Source: a virus. From it: a stretch of DNA of 52,015 nucleotides. The stretch spans positions 1 through 52,015 of IMG/VR virus record IMGVR_UViG_3300028920_000088. One strand, written 5' to 3'. The notes under the pieces were generated by a model. It saw only the letters and a program-made list of their open reading frames with translations, did not search any database and was not told the origin of the DNA. Both the position numbers and the translations under genes were made by a program. This document shows positions 1 through 9,360 of the stretch, one piece after another; the stretch's first letter is position 1, and each line of letters begins with the position of its first letter.

Positions 1-74
1 TACGAAGCAGAGAGCCGACTCGTACGACAAGAGACGATATCCGTTCAGCCGATAGATGAGGAACTAGCTAGTCA
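1..74 (+). other. Left edge, probable 3' end of an upstream gene
   Basis: The window opens inside a dense + strand gene series, so this is probably the tail of a preceding virion gene. All three forward frames are open at the left edge. One closes at 53-55, one at 57-59, and one would run into the next gene, so the true frame cannot be chosen. Confidence 0.3.
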
Positions 75-1211
75 ATGGCCGATGTGTTTGTACAATCTGG
101 GGATTCTACCAACGTAGGTATACCTGCTCCGTTTCTACAAGGAGTTTTTATTCCTGGAGTAGACCTCTCTACGAAAGTAGATGGCTTCGGGCAGGTTAAT
201 GTCTTGGGTGGGGGGCCCTCCGTAAGCAGGTACGACGGTTATGGAGTGCAGTCAGAACCAGCGGAAGCCTCCTCGGTAGCACTGGACGCCATGTATAGTA
301 CTATTAGTGGCATGGGCCAATCCAATATAACTTACAACTTCGAGGGCCTCCTAGGCCCGCAGGGGCCTCCAGGACCAGCAGGACCTCCAGGAATTGGCAT
401 CACTAATTATATTGGGGGTACGATACCTGTAGACACAAATACTATAGTAGCGGACGTGCCTCTTACGAATGGTATTGTGTTTAGTGACGGCGGTGGTGGA
501 GTTGTTACTTGGACTACCGGCACGTTAAGATATAAGGGGACCGACTATACCATAGCTGCGGAAGATACTGGAGATACTAATGCCTATATATATTGGGACT
601 TGAACTCCAACAATACCACCTTTAAGACTACTGCTACGTTGGCAGATGCTCTTGGAGCAGATAAGTGGGCAATGTGTTATAATGATGGTGGAACTCCTTA
701 TCCGGCATACTCCAACAAGATACTACATGGCGGATATATTGAGGCTTCCACCATTGATACGGTGAATTTGAATGCACTAAGCATAACTACCGAGAAGATC
801 AACAACTTGGACGTGACTACCGGAAAAATAGCTAATGAGGCTACCTCCATATCGGAGTCTGCTTCGACTGCTGCGGAATTGTCCTTGGACGCTGGGGCCG
901 ATACTATACAGACATTATCTGATGTGAACGCATTAGGCTACCCTATTACACTAACTGGCACATTCAACATGTATAATGCTAGCGTTACTACAAATAGAGC
1001 ATATGCAGTAGATTTTTATGAGGGGGCCAACTTGCTAGTAACTAGGTATACCCCTTTGGTACCACTAAGTGCTTGGAGTTCTTGCTCATTAAGTCATACA
1101 TATACTCCTACTACAGGAGATAAAACGTACTACCTTAAAGTCACTAGAGCTATGGCAGGAGATAAGGTAAGTAACCGTATACTTGCAGCTACCGTGGACA
1201 AGGGAAAATAA
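75..1211 (+). CDS. Tail fibre-like protein with a collagen-like segment
   Basis: A 378-aa protein. Around residues 94-108 it has a short Gly-X-Y stretch (GPQGPPGPAGPPGIG), a collagen-like triple-helix motif common in phage fibres. The rest is rich in Thr, Ser, Gly and Asn with beta-prone repeats, and around residues 240-265 there is a segment typical of trimeric fibres (TEKINNLDVTTGKIANEA). The next gene starts at the base after the stop codon. Its position beside a tailspike and a large structural protein supports a receptor-binding or fibre role. The Gly-X-Y motif is seen directly; the fibre role is inferred from family habit. A weak GAGGA-type ribosome site lies about 12 nt upstream. Confidence 0.65.
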   Translation: MADVFVQSGDSTNVGIPAPFLQGVFIPGVDLSTKVDGFGQVNVLGGGPSVSRYDGYGVQSEPAEASSVALDAMYSTISGMGQSNITYNFEGLLGPQGPPGPAGPPGIGITNYIGGTIPVDTNTIVADVPLTNGIVFSDGGGGVVTWTTGTLRYKGTDYTIAAEDTGDTNAYIYWDLNSNNTTFKTTATLADALGADKWAMCYNDGGTPYPAYSNKILHGGYIEASTIDTVNLNALSITTEKINNLDVTTGKIANEATSISESASTAAELSLDAGADTIQTLSDVNALGYPITLTGTFNMYNASVTTNRAYAVDFYEGANLLVTRYTPLVPLSAWSSCSLSHTYTPTTGDKTYYLKVTRAMAGDKVSNRILAATVDKGK

Positions 1212-1406
1212 ATGAGTAAAGACCATTTTATTGTGTGCAGCGGCGATACTATCCTTAGACGTGGAGTATGTGGAAATGGGAAAGCTCTGGAAAAAACTAC
1301 TCTGCCTGGAGAATATATTATCTTGTTAGAAGGCCAACAGGTCTATGAGGATATCGAAAGGATGTATAAACTACAAAATAGAAAATTGGTAAAGAATAAT
1401 GGCTGA
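1212..1406 (+). CDS. Small protein of the tail region, unknown function
   Basis: A 64-aa protein starting directly after the fibre stop codon and overlapping the next gene by 8 bp, so it is very likely translationally coupled. It is mixed charged and beta-prone, with no signal peptide or membrane segment and no family I recognise. The tight sandwiching between two structural genes suggests a small virion or assembly protein. Confidence 0.6.
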   Translation: MSKDHFIVCSGDTILRRGVCGNGKALEKTTLPGEYIILLEGQQVYEDIERMYKLQNRKLVKNNG

Positions 1407-4305
1407 AGATAGAATATACCTACATCAGAAGTATGAGTCCCCAAGGATGGATAGGTCGGTGCCGTACGAGCAGGTGAAGAAGGGCTCCTTAGGTAAGGTG
1501 TCAGGGGCCGACGGCAGATTCAATGGAGGGATTCGTAAGTTCTACGGGATGCGAGAAGTCCTCGATATCGACGACGTAACTAACATGGGGGGAATAGATG
1601 CCTATGACGGACCAAGCTACTTTAAGGCAGTAACGTTCCAGAAGAAGGATACGTCTACCGTGTATCGCGGCTTCGTCATTAGGTGGGATAGCCAAAATGA
1701 TAATACTGCCGAGCAGGTAGATCTTATTTATACAGCCAATAGTGGAACCTCTTGGTCGAGACACGCTATTTGGGGATGCCGATCTATAGCGTTCACGTCT
1801 GGGGGCACGACCGAAATCTCGATAGGAGATACAATTACTGGAGCTACTGGCGGGGCTACCGCGTATGTGGACTTCGTAGTATTGTCCTCCGGATCATGGG
1901 CTGGAGGAGATGCTGCCGGAACATTCTACGTTAGGAATCAATCAGGAACGTTCGAGAGTGAGAACCTAAATGTAGGAGCTTCCACGAACCTGGCTACTAT
2001 AGCTGGAGATACTACAAACAATTCGATTTCTAGTACTGCCGATATTGATTGTGCTGTGGATAGAGGGTTCCTAATAGTCGGGATAGAGGGTAGTGCGACG
2101 AAGACTACGTATTGGAATGGCTCCTCTATAGTTACTGTGTCCAGTGGTCCGGGAGACTTTGATACAGAGCTTACGGCTCCAACCCTGAATACATCCTCCG
2201 TAAATACTAGCTACCAACTGAAGGGTAATGGGACCTACCAAGTAGCATACCGATTTTACGACTCTACTCGTGGAATATACAGTGCGTTAAGTGCACCTCT
2301 TACGATACATCTGGATCGCATGAAGACGACATATGCTACTGGCACTATTACATTCAATAGCGGGGGAGATAACTCCGGCCTAATGCAGTCTGGTGATATC
2401 TTTACAATCAATAGTAGGACCTACGAGTATATATCTGACTCCGGGTCGGACGTGATTATTAGTGCAGCATCAGCTGCTGATATAGAATCACACGCTGAGG
2501 CATTGGCAGATGCAATCAATGGGGACAGCTCAGCTGAGGTGACAGCTACAGCCCAAGCAACGTCGGTGCTTATTACTGCCTCCACTAGGGGATCAGACGC
2601 TAACTCGTATGGATTGGTAGTAACTGTAGGGGGAAATGACTTCTCTGCATCAGGGAGCACCCTTTCTGGGGGCGGAGATGCTACATCGGAGCCAGAAGAT
2701 CAGTGTCGAGCTACGATTGACTTCCCTGCAAATACAGCGGTAGTGTCTGGGGAGGCTTACTCGGACTTTGCCGCCTTGTTCGATACAGTAGATATTTTCC
2801 GGACTGTGAATTTGGGAGAGACAGTATCGACGCAGGGAGCCATCTTCTATCTGGAAAGTACGATTGCTAAAACGGGAAATTGGGCTACGTCAGGAACGTG
2901 GGACTCCCTTACAGCATACATAGGTTCCAAGGTTGATGACGCATTGCCGTTCCAAATCATGTACGATCCGGAAAAGGATATTATACAGACGCCTCCGCAG
3001 AGTGGAACCATTGGTAGGTACGGCAGGCTAACCTTCATGGCTCAAGCGTCCAGCGTCGATGGGGGATACGATACCCTACATAGTAGTTACGAGCATACGA
3101 GTCCGGAATACTTCAGCACCTACAATAAGAGGAGAGGAGACCCGGAGGACGGTAGGCCTCTCAGATTTATCAGGGCTGGGGTCAGCCTGTTCCAACTATG
3201 TTATAACTCTATCGTGCATATATTTAAGTCGGGAGATACGAAGCCGCTTCAGTATACGAGGCTACATGAGAAGCGTGGTATCGTAGGGAAGGGAGCCGCC
3301 CACTCAAGCGGAAATAGTATATTCATGGTTAGTGGATTGGGGGTAGCAGCCCTGAATGCTACTGATGGAAGTATGGGGGGTATTTCAGCGGCGGACCGAG
3401 TAATCTTTGACGATTGGAAGTCCTATTTGTCTGAGATTGAATCATGCTACGACGCCCTGATGAATTGCAGCTTCTTTCTGTGTCCTTCACTCAGGCAAAT
3501 ACTATGCTTGTGGCACTCTAGCAGGACGGTATCTTTCCTGGAGGGGGCAAACTTCGTGGGGGCCTCCGGCGGACCCAACGTTAGTGGGACAAATGACAGG
3601 GCGTTCTTCATAACGGCTACTGGCCTGATTGTTTCCCCCGACGTACTGGAGGCAGGGAGCGGTACGATGTGGGACCTAGCTAGTACATATACCTTGGACA
3701 GTACGGTTACTACCGGGGGAACAACATTGACGGATACGGAGGCTACCTTCCATGCCGACATGGTTGGGGCGAGACTTTACATTACGAATGGGACAAACGC
3801 AGGATACGACAGAGAAATAGCTAGTGTGAACACCAGTACGAAGGTACTGACGTTTACTGAAAATTTCCCCTACGATATAGGGGCTACTGACCGATACAGT
3901 ATTAGTCCTGTCCCCTTTATCGTCCGTACTTGGCCGCTGGCACAAGAGGAATTGTCCCCCTTCGTGAGACGTATACTGATGGGGGTGGCTGTGAAGGCCA
4001 GCGATCAGTCTGGATTTGAGGAAAATACCAATAAGTACTGGAGGGTCTCGGCGTATCGGGACAGGGAGCCTACACCTGAGCAACAGATGGTTTATATATC
4101 GATGGATTATGGGCCTGGCGTTTCCTGCGGAGGCCTTAATATAGATGGGGTGAATGTTACTCCTTACATTGAGCAGATATCTACTGGAACTATGTTTGAA
4201 TTAACTGACGCCGAATTCGCCATGACTCCAACTGACAGCAGGATGACCGGGGACGAGTACGCATACGGAGATGGTGACTACGGATCGGGAAGGTACGGTT
4301 ACTAA
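1399..4305 (+). CDS. Large tail structural protein, possibly nozzle-like
   Basis: A 968-aa protein, beta-rich with many Gly, Ser and Thr residues, no membrane segments, and a Gly/Tyr-rich C-terminus (DGYGSGRYGY). The segment around residues 540-720, with repeated hydrophobic beta strands and surface loops, recalls the beta-propeller tail-tube or nozzle proteins of short-tailed phages (T7 gp12-type). That likeness is an impression, not a motif match. It overlaps its upstream neighbour by 8 bp and its stop codon overlaps the start of the tailspike gene. A dispersed 12-bp motif copy (4124-4135) lies inside it in the frame encoding Ser-Cys-Gly-Gly, and a weaker copy sits at 2990-3001. Confidence 0.55.
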   Translation: MAEDRIYLHQKYESPRMDRSVPYEQVKKGSLGKVSGADGRFNGGIRKFYGMREVLDIDDVTNMGGIDAYDGPSYFKAVTFQKKDTSTVYRGFVIRWDSQNDNTAEQVDLIYTANSGTSWSRHAIWGCRSIAFTSGGTTEISIGDTITGATGGATAYVDFVVLSSGSWAGGDAAGTFYVRNQSGTFESENLNVGASTNLATIAGDTTNNSISSTADIDCAVDRGFLIVGIEGSATKTTYWNGSSIVTVSSGPGDFDTELTAPTLNTSSVNTSYQLKGNGTYQVAYRFYDSTRGIYSALSAPLTIHLDRMKTTYATGTITFNSGGDNSGLMQSGDIFTINSRTYEYISDSGSDVIISAASAADIESHAEALADAINGDSSAEVTATAQATSVLITASTRGSDANSYGLVVTVGGNDFSASGSTLSGGGDATSEPEDQCRATIDFPANTAVVSGEAYSDFAALFDTVDIFRTVNLGETVSTQGAIFYLESTIAKTGNWATSGTWDSLTAYIGSKVDDALPFQIMYDPEKDIIQTPPQSGTIGRYGRLTFMAQASSVDGGYDTLHSSYEHTSPEYFSTYNKRRGDPEDGRPLRFIRAGVSLFQLCYNSIVHIFKSGDTKPLQYTRLHEKRGIVGKGAAHSSGNSIFMVSGLGVAALNATDGSMGGISAADRVIFDDWKSYLSEIESCYDALMNCSFFLCPSLRQILCLWHSSRTVSFLEGANFVGASGGPNVSGTNDRAFFITATGLIVSPDVLEAGSGTMWDLASTYTLDSTVTTGGTTLTDTEATFHADMVGARLYITNGTNAGYDREIASVNTSTKVLTFTENFPYDIGATDRYSISPVPFIVRTWPLAQEELSPFVRRILMGVAVKASDQSGFEENTNKYWRVSAYRDREPTPEQQMVYISMDYGPGVSCGGLNIDGVNVTPYIEQISTGTMFELTDAEFAMTPTDSRMTGDEYAYGDGDYGSGRYGY

Positions 4306-5729
4306 TGGCTGAGACTTATCCACTTCCAACAGTAAATGACGATAGGGGTACTTGGGGGCCCAAGCTAAATAACTACCTGAACTCTATGAAACCGTTCTAT
4401 AGTGTCAAGACCTATGGAGCAAAGGGCGACGGCAGCACTGACGATACGGCGGCTATACAGGCGGCGATAGACGCAGCCCGTGCTATAAGGACTGCCGGTG
4501 AACTAGAGCCAGCAGTTTATATCCCCGGTTCTCAATACTCCTACATGGTGTCAAATCTGACGGTTTACAATGGGACCAAACTTATCGGTGACGGACCCCA
4601 TCATTCTCGGCTCAAGATGATTACCGGCTCCACAGGGGTGATGATAGGTGATGATGGTAACGCTGTTGGGACTATTATTGCTGATTTGATGATACACGGT
4701 AATTCATGCACCGCTGACGGCATAGACTTGGGCCATAGTAGCTATCCACTGGGGACATTCGGCGGATGCTGGAATTTATATGTGAGCAACTTTACCGGAT
4801 GGGGAATTAAGATCCTCGGCAACGCTGCTCATCTTGAAACATGCGAAGTCACCAATTGTACCACTGGTGGAATCTATAATGATGGTTCTGGCAATCATCT
4901 CCGCAATTTGATGATAGGCGAAAGTGCCATAGGCATAGACGTCACAGCGGCTTTAACACACCTTCACGGCGTTCACTTTGAAGGGGAGCATTCCACTGCC
5001 TGTATCAGAGTTCAGGGCGACGGCGACAAGATTATACTGGAAAGCATAGATTGTTATATCGGGGCTGGTAACACAATAAACACCGTCGTGGAAATCGAGT
5101 CTGGGGCCGGACAAGTTATGATTCAGGGTCTTGTGGTTAGCAAGGCACCTACCGGCACATTGACCAAGGGAATGATATATGACCAGACGTTAGCCTATGA
5201 CCGTGTCGTAGTTGATACCAGCAATTATTCAGTGGAGTCTTATACATCGGGCTTGGGATATGTTAGTCGAAACGGCAGAGCTAATTCCCCGCCGACAGAG
5301 GGAACGTGGGTTTACGGAGACGTTTTCCTAAATACTTCGGCGGGATATGGTGAATCTATTGGCTGGGTATGTACTGCACAGGGTTCGCCGGGCACGTGGG
5401 CATCTATGGGCACGTCTCCGGGCTATCAGGACAAGACGGCAACCTATTCCGTTCTTGCAGCGGACACCGGCAAGAGATTCAGTAATACAGGAGCAACAGA
5501 GGCCATTGAGTTCGACCTTCCAGCTGATGCCGAGAACCTTGAATATGAATTCGTTAAGACTACTGATGAAGCAGTAACAATAGACCCTAATGGTACAGAT
5601 ACTATTCAAGGTCTTGGTGCAGGAGTAGCTCTAACTTTGACAAATGTTGGTGATGCAGTGAAGGTCTCATGGCTGTCATCAGGTGTATGGCGTGCTCAAT
5701 ATTATGATGCGACACTTTATGTTCCGTAA
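4305..5729 (+). CDS. Tailspike with pectate lyase-like beta-helix
   Basis: A 474-aa protein. Residues about 33-65 hold the hallmark N-terminal signature of the pectate lyase 3 superfamily (VKTYGAKGDGSTDDTAAIQAAID). A right-handed beta-helix pattern with regularly spaced Asn, Gly and hydrophobic residues follows to about residue 320. This fold is used by phage tailspikes to bind or cleave host surface polysaccharide. The C-terminal 110 residues form a separate beta-rich domain. The start overlaps the preceding stop (TAATG). The spike role is inferred from fold and position; whether it has lyase or hydrolase activity cannot be read from the sequence. Confidence 0.8.
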   Translation: MAETYPLPTVNDDRGTWGPKLNNYLNSMKPFYSVKTYGAKGDGSTDDTAAIQAAIDAARAIRTAGELEPAVYIPGSQYSYMVSNLTVYNGTKLIGDGPHHSRLKMITGSTGVMIGDDGNAVGTIIADLMIHGNSCTADGIDLGHSSYPLGTFGGCWNLYVSNFTGWGIKILGNAAHLETCEVTNCTTGGIYNDGSGNHLRNLMIGESAIGIDVTAALTHLHGVHFEGEHSTACIRVQGDGDKIILESIDCYIGAGNTINTVVEIESGAGQVMIQGLVVSKAPTGTLTKGMIYDQTLAYDRVVVDTSNYSVESYTSGLGYVSRNGRANSPPTEGTWVYGDVFLNTSAGYGESIGWVCTAQGSPGTWASMGTSPGYQDKTATYSVLAADTGKRFSNTGATEAIEFDLPADAENLEYEFVKTTDEAVTIDPNGTDTIQGLGAGVALTLTNVGDAVKVSWLSSGVWRAQYYDATLYVP

Positions 5730-5737
5730 GAAAGTAG

Positions 5738-5770
5738 TTGACAGTAATGGGATACCCTATTATAATAGGG
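5738..5770 (+). promoter_or_regulatory. Consensus sigma70 promoter with palindromic operator
   Basis: TTGACA at 5738-5743, a 17-bp spacer, and TATAAT at 5761-5766: both hexamers and the spacing are perfect consensus. A perfect 16-bp palindrome, CCCTATTATAATAGGG (5755-5770), covers the whole -10 box, so a bound dimeric repressor would block the promoter. It drives the internal virion genes starting at 5791. Transcription would start near 5773, followed by the ribosome site AAAGAGGTGG. Confidence 0.85.
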
Positions 5771-5790
5771 TTTAGAAAGAGGTGGATTAA

Positions 5791-6963
5791 ATGGCAATGG
5801 AAATGGATTATACTAAGTTTCTGAAGGCCGATGCAACTGGTGGGGACCCGTTCAACTACGAGGCGTTCCGGAAAACGATAGGTGATTTGGCTAGTCAGAC
5901 TCGTGAGGTTAGTGGAACGGAAGGATACCAAGCGGCAGTCCCCCTTTATGAGTCGATCAAATCTAGTGGATGGTCTCCAGGATCGTCGGGCTCCCTATCT
6001 TCGTATCTTAGTTCAGGGTCTAAAGTTGCGGCAAAAGCCCAAGCTGAAGCTGGAATGGCTAAGGCAAGAGGGGATATCCAATCGTTGCAGGGGCAAGCAG
6101 ACAAGGCCTCCGCAGGACTCGAAGTTATGGGAGCTGGAATGGAGGCCTACATGAAGAGGCTTCAGTCGGCCCAGGACTTCGCCGCTACATCCTATCAGTC
6201 TGCCGCCGAGGGTTGGGGGGCCGCTGCGGAGAAAGCAGACGAGTACGTGCAGGCGTCGAGGGCCCGAGTAGCAGAAGTCCTAAGCACGTTAGATGAAACA
6301 CATCAACAGATTGGTAGGGATCGGGACTTCGCTCGTGCACATGCCATGCAGGCTGGGGTACAGGCTACGCTAGGGTCCATGAAGGCCGAAGAGCGTAATA
6401 TCCTACAGAATTATGGTGCTGACTCTGCTGAGTATAACCAGTTCGTCCAAAGTAAAGGGACTGCCTTGGCTACGATGGCCAGTAATATCCATACGAACTA
6501 CCAGCAGTTGGCGGAGACGGCTAGTGTCCAACATATGATGGCCACCAACGAGGCTATGTGGAAGCAGAATATGTATACTAGCTTTCAGGAGCAGCAGCAT
6601 GTCGAGATGCTAAAGTTCCTGGAGTCCTCGAAGTACCAGTATGCTATGGAGAAAGCCAAATTCGATGTGGAAGTTGAACAACTACGGATGGCTGGTATGG
6701 AAAATGTTGCTAGCTGGTTTTATAATACACCTAACTTCATGTATGATGCTATGCCTATAGTTGACGTACTGGCCGAGGTAGCTAACTCGATGAGTGTTAA
6801 TCGGCAGCTCGCAAATATGATGTCGAGTCAGCGGGGCGGATTCAGTATTAGTCCTCTATACTCATCTGCATCTAGTATTCCAGCCCCGTCTTCTAGTACA
6901 CCAACAAGCAAAAAATCCTCCGTAAAACCCGATGGAAAGGCTTCTGAAAGAGTCTCAAGCTAG
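5791..6963 (+). CDS. Helical virion-associated protein
   Basis: A 390-aa protein. Residues about 65-290 are strongly alpha-helical and rich in Ala, Gln, Lys and Met, consistent with long coiled coils. The N-terminus is short and disordered, and the C-terminal 50 residues are Ser/Pro-rich. It is the first gene behind the consensus promoter at 5738, with a good ribosome site (AAAGAGGTGG). Helical Ala/Gln-rich proteins just before a very large protein are typical of ejected internal core proteins of short-tailed phages; that role is inferred. An exact copy of the dispersed 12-bp motif (6105-6116) encodes Ala-Ser-Ala-Gly here. Confidence 0.5.
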   Translation: MAMEMDYTKFLKADATGGDPFNYEAFRKTIGDLASQTREVSGTEGYQAAVPLYESIKSSGWSPGSSGSLSSYLSSGSKVAAKAQAEAGMAKARGDIQSLQGQADKASAGLEVMGAGMEAYMKRLQSAQDFAATSYQSAAEGWGAAAEKADEYVQASRARVAEVLSTLDETHQQIGRDRDFARAHAMQAGVQATLGSMKAEERNILQNYGADSAEYNQFVQSKGTALATMASNIHTNYQQLAETASVQHMMATNEAMWKQNMYTSFQEQQHVEMLKFLESSKYQYAMEKAKFDVEVEQLRMAGMENVASWFYNTPNFMYDAMPIVDVLAEVANSMSVNRQLANMMSSQRGGFSISPLYSSASSIPAPSSSTPTSKKSSVKPDGKASERVSS

Positions 6964-6975
6964 AAAGGTTAAATA

Positions 6976-8271
6976 ATGGCTAATGGAAATATAGTTACAG
7001 GCGGTGCTGTCAACCCGTCGGTAGTAGCAAGTATGGCACAGAATAAGCAGGCTCGGGAGAATCGTGTCCTCCAAGCCATGCAGAGTGAGACTGCCCTCAA
7101 GCAGACCGCAATGCAGGAAGAGGGGTCATATGCTAGGCAGAACCAAGTACTGGCCGCACAGTCGGCAGAGAGAGGAGCAGATAGAGCTGCCGAAATACGA
7201 GGTAGGATAGAGGATAGAAGATGGAGAACAGATGAGGCCGCACTAGATAGGGAACTAGAAAAGGACATTCAGGACTCTCTTTTCAAGCACGAGACTGGGC
7301 TAAGAAATCAATCTATCGAACTCATGAGAGAGGGAATGCACGATACTAAAATGTACCGAGCGAAGCAAATGCTTGTAGACATCGTTAGAAATCTTGATAA
7401 TGCTAGGACCCTAAGGGCACTAGGAGAAAGAGCTAACGAGGCTGAGACTTCTTACCAAGTTACCCTCGATAATATAATGAGAAAGACAGAAGAGGCTAAA
7501 GCATTACGGGAGTACTCTGTAGGGGTAGTAGGTCGTGTCTCAGATGCTCTAGCCCGAGAACCGAGGTTCGGTCTTTCAGCCATAAGAGAGTGGGGTCCCA
7601 AATTAGGTACGGAGTCTATGATGGTCGCCCTAAACAACTCCCTAAGCGGAGAGAGTACTTCGCTGAATATCCACGAGAAGGCCCCGTTCTTTGTACTAGG
7701 AGCTACGGAGGACGAAGTAATTAAAGGGATCGCCGAGGGAAAGTACGTAGCAGAAGATTTCATTAAGGTAGCAGGGGTATTGGATGGCGGAATAAAAGCT
7801 CTAGAGACTGAAGCTAAACGTAAAGATATTGGGAAAATTCACCGAGTCGAAGCCGAGACTCTGGAGTCTCTGAAGTCTGCATTAGCAGTAAGGCGTGGCC
7901 TGCTGGACAAATGGATTACCGACAAAACTCCAATGAAGGACCAATCCTTTGGAGAGACCGTTGGTGACTACATGAGATATATTATCAGCAGGATAAATAA
8001 TAGTAGTTGGGGGGGTACGTGGCAGAGGGCTGCCGAGGCTGCTGGGCCTGGAATGAAGATGGGGGACCTCTTAAATGCGGCAGGAAATTCCCAAGCTTCA
8101 TTCATTGATGCTCTAGGAATGATTGATATCGGGGAAGATGACCCAGACTTCCAAGAATTATATAACTGGTCAGCTGGTCGAGACTCACATAGACAGAAGT
8201 ACTTTAACGGAGAGAAAATTGAGACCAATACTGACGACCTAATAATTAAAGACAACGTAATAATTAAATAG
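6976..8271 (+). CDS. Helical virion-associated protein
   Basis: A 431-aa, highly charged, almost wholly helical protein with coiled-coil propensity in residues about 20-200 and no membrane segment. It follows the previous gene by 12 bp with ribosome site GAAAGG. I recognise no enzymatic motif. Size, composition and position between another helical protein and a membrane-anchored small protein suggest an internal or ejection protein, or a scaffold for one. This is inference from gene order. Confidence 0.5.
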   Translation: MANGNIVTGGAVNPSVVASMAQNKQARENRVLQAMQSETALKQTAMQEEGSYARQNQVLAAQSAERGADRAAEIRGRIEDRRWRTDEAALDRELEKDIQDSLFKHETGLRNQSIELMREGMHDTKMYRAKQMLVDIVRNLDNARTLRALGERANEAETSYQVTLDNIMRKTEEAKALREYSVGVVGRVSDALAREPRFGLSAIREWGPKLGTESMMVALNNSLSGESTSLNIHEKAPFFVLGATEDEVIKGIAEGKYVAEDFIKVAGVLDGGIKALETEAKRKDIGKIHRVEAETLESLKSALAVRRGLLDKWITDKTPMKDQSFGETVGDYMRYIISRINNSSWGGTWQRAAEAAGPGMKMGDLLNAAGNSQASFIDALGMIDIGEDDPDFQELYNWSAGRDSHRQKYFNGEKIETNTDDLIIKDNVIIK

Positions 8272-8281
8272 GGGGTATATT

Positions 8282-8683
8282 ATGACACCTGCCGAATGGG
8301 TAGCACTAATAGGGTTAATGATAGCAGGTTACAAAGCTATGGACCTTGGGTATAAGAGAGGAGAGAGGAAAAAGGACGCCGCCCTTCAAGAGAAGCAGCT
8401 GGCTTCTGAGGAACGGATGGCAACTGCCGAGCGTAAGGGGGCAAAGAAGTCCTTGAAGGAGACCCGCTCACGTGAAGATGAGTACATGAAGATGCTGATG
8501 AGCATGAATGAAATGGCTAGGGGGGAAAAACGCGAGAGCCGGAGCTTTTCGGCTATGCAAGCTAGCAAGGACAGGCAGGCTATGATGATGATGCAAATGA
8601 TGTCTGCTCTAATGGCTAACAAGCAGGAGGCTCCAAGCGGAGTTGTCCCGCCCTCGTCTGGAATGCTTTCCCTACTGAGATAG
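8282..8683 (+). CDS. Small protein with N-terminal membrane segment
   Basis: A 133-aa protein. Residues about 4-22 (EWVALIGLMIAGYKAMDLGY) form one likely transmembrane or amphipathic helix, followed by a long Lys/Glu/Met-rich helix and a Pro/Ser tail. The ribosome site is AGGGGG. Such anchored coiled-coil proteins occur among phage ejection proteins, but no specific family is evident. Confidence 0.55.
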   Translation: MTPAEWVALIGLMIAGYKAMDLGYKRGERKKDAALQEKQLASEERMATAERKGAKKSLKETRSREDEYMKMLMSMNEMARGEKRESRSFSAMQASKDRQAMMMMQMMSALMANKQEAPSGVVPPSSGMLSLLR

Positions 8684-8696
8684 AGAGGTTATAAGA

Positions 8697-9359
8697 ATGG
8701 CTAAACTACCAACTAAGCATAATGCCGAGACAATGGAATGGTTCGTCAGAGCTATAACGGAAGGTCGCTCGGGCGGGAAGCCGAAGGACATGAAGAACTT
8801 CTTTCCTGGGATGGGGGCTGTTGATAAATCGGTCGGAAAGGTTCCGAGCGTGGAGGCTTCCAAGGCTAAGAGGCTACAGAAGATGCTGGCCGAGGGGAAG
8901 TTTAATCCTTCCGCAGCTAAGGCCTCCGCAGGGAAGGAGGCAGCTAAGAAGGCGGCTAGGTCCGGAGGCAAGTTCACTAAAGCAGCCGGAGAAACTATTA
9001 GCAAGACAGATGACATGACTTGGTTGGGGAAGTTCTTTGGTAAGGGCGGGGGGATGTCAAAAGTCGGCAAGTTCATGTCCGGCAAATCTGGAGTAGCCCT
9101 CGACGCAGTCCTATTCGGACTGTACCTGATGAACATGCAAGAGAAGCTGATGGAGTCTGGGTTCGCTCGCCAAGCTGAGGAGAACGTGATAGAATCACGG
9201 GAGGATGTTCTTACTCCACAGCACTTCTATCTACAGTCGGCGTTGCCCGAGGCACAGGAGCGGGAGCGTGGATTGCGACAAGCTGTCGTAGGCAGACTAG
9301 CTACAGGCGGAGTTCTCGGACCTTCACTGGCACGCGGCGAAACCATGATAGGGAGCTAA
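8697..9359 (+). CDS. Basic Ala/Lys-rich virion-region protein
   Basis: A 220-aa protein. Residues 55-105 are rich in Ala, Lys and Gly (for example KASAGKEAAKKAARSGGKF). A hydrophobic stretch at about residues 133-146 (ALDAVLFGLYLMNM) could insert in a membrane. The exact dispersed motif at 8921-8932 encodes the Ala-Ser-Ala-Gly in this basic region. The next gene starts one base after the stop. Position suggests a virion or ejection protein; no family is recognised. Confidence 0.5.
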   Translation: MAKLPTKHNAETMEWFVRAITEGRSGGKPKDMKNFFPGMGAVDKSVGKVPSVEASKAKRLQKMLAEGKFNPSAAKASAGKEAAKKAARSGGKFTKAAGETISKTDDMTWLGKFFGKGGGMSKVGKFMSGKSGVALDAVLFGLYLMNMQEKLMESGFARQAEENVIESREDVLTPQHFYLQSALPEAQERERGLRQAVVGRLATGGVLGPSLARGETMIGS

Positions 9360-9360
9360 C

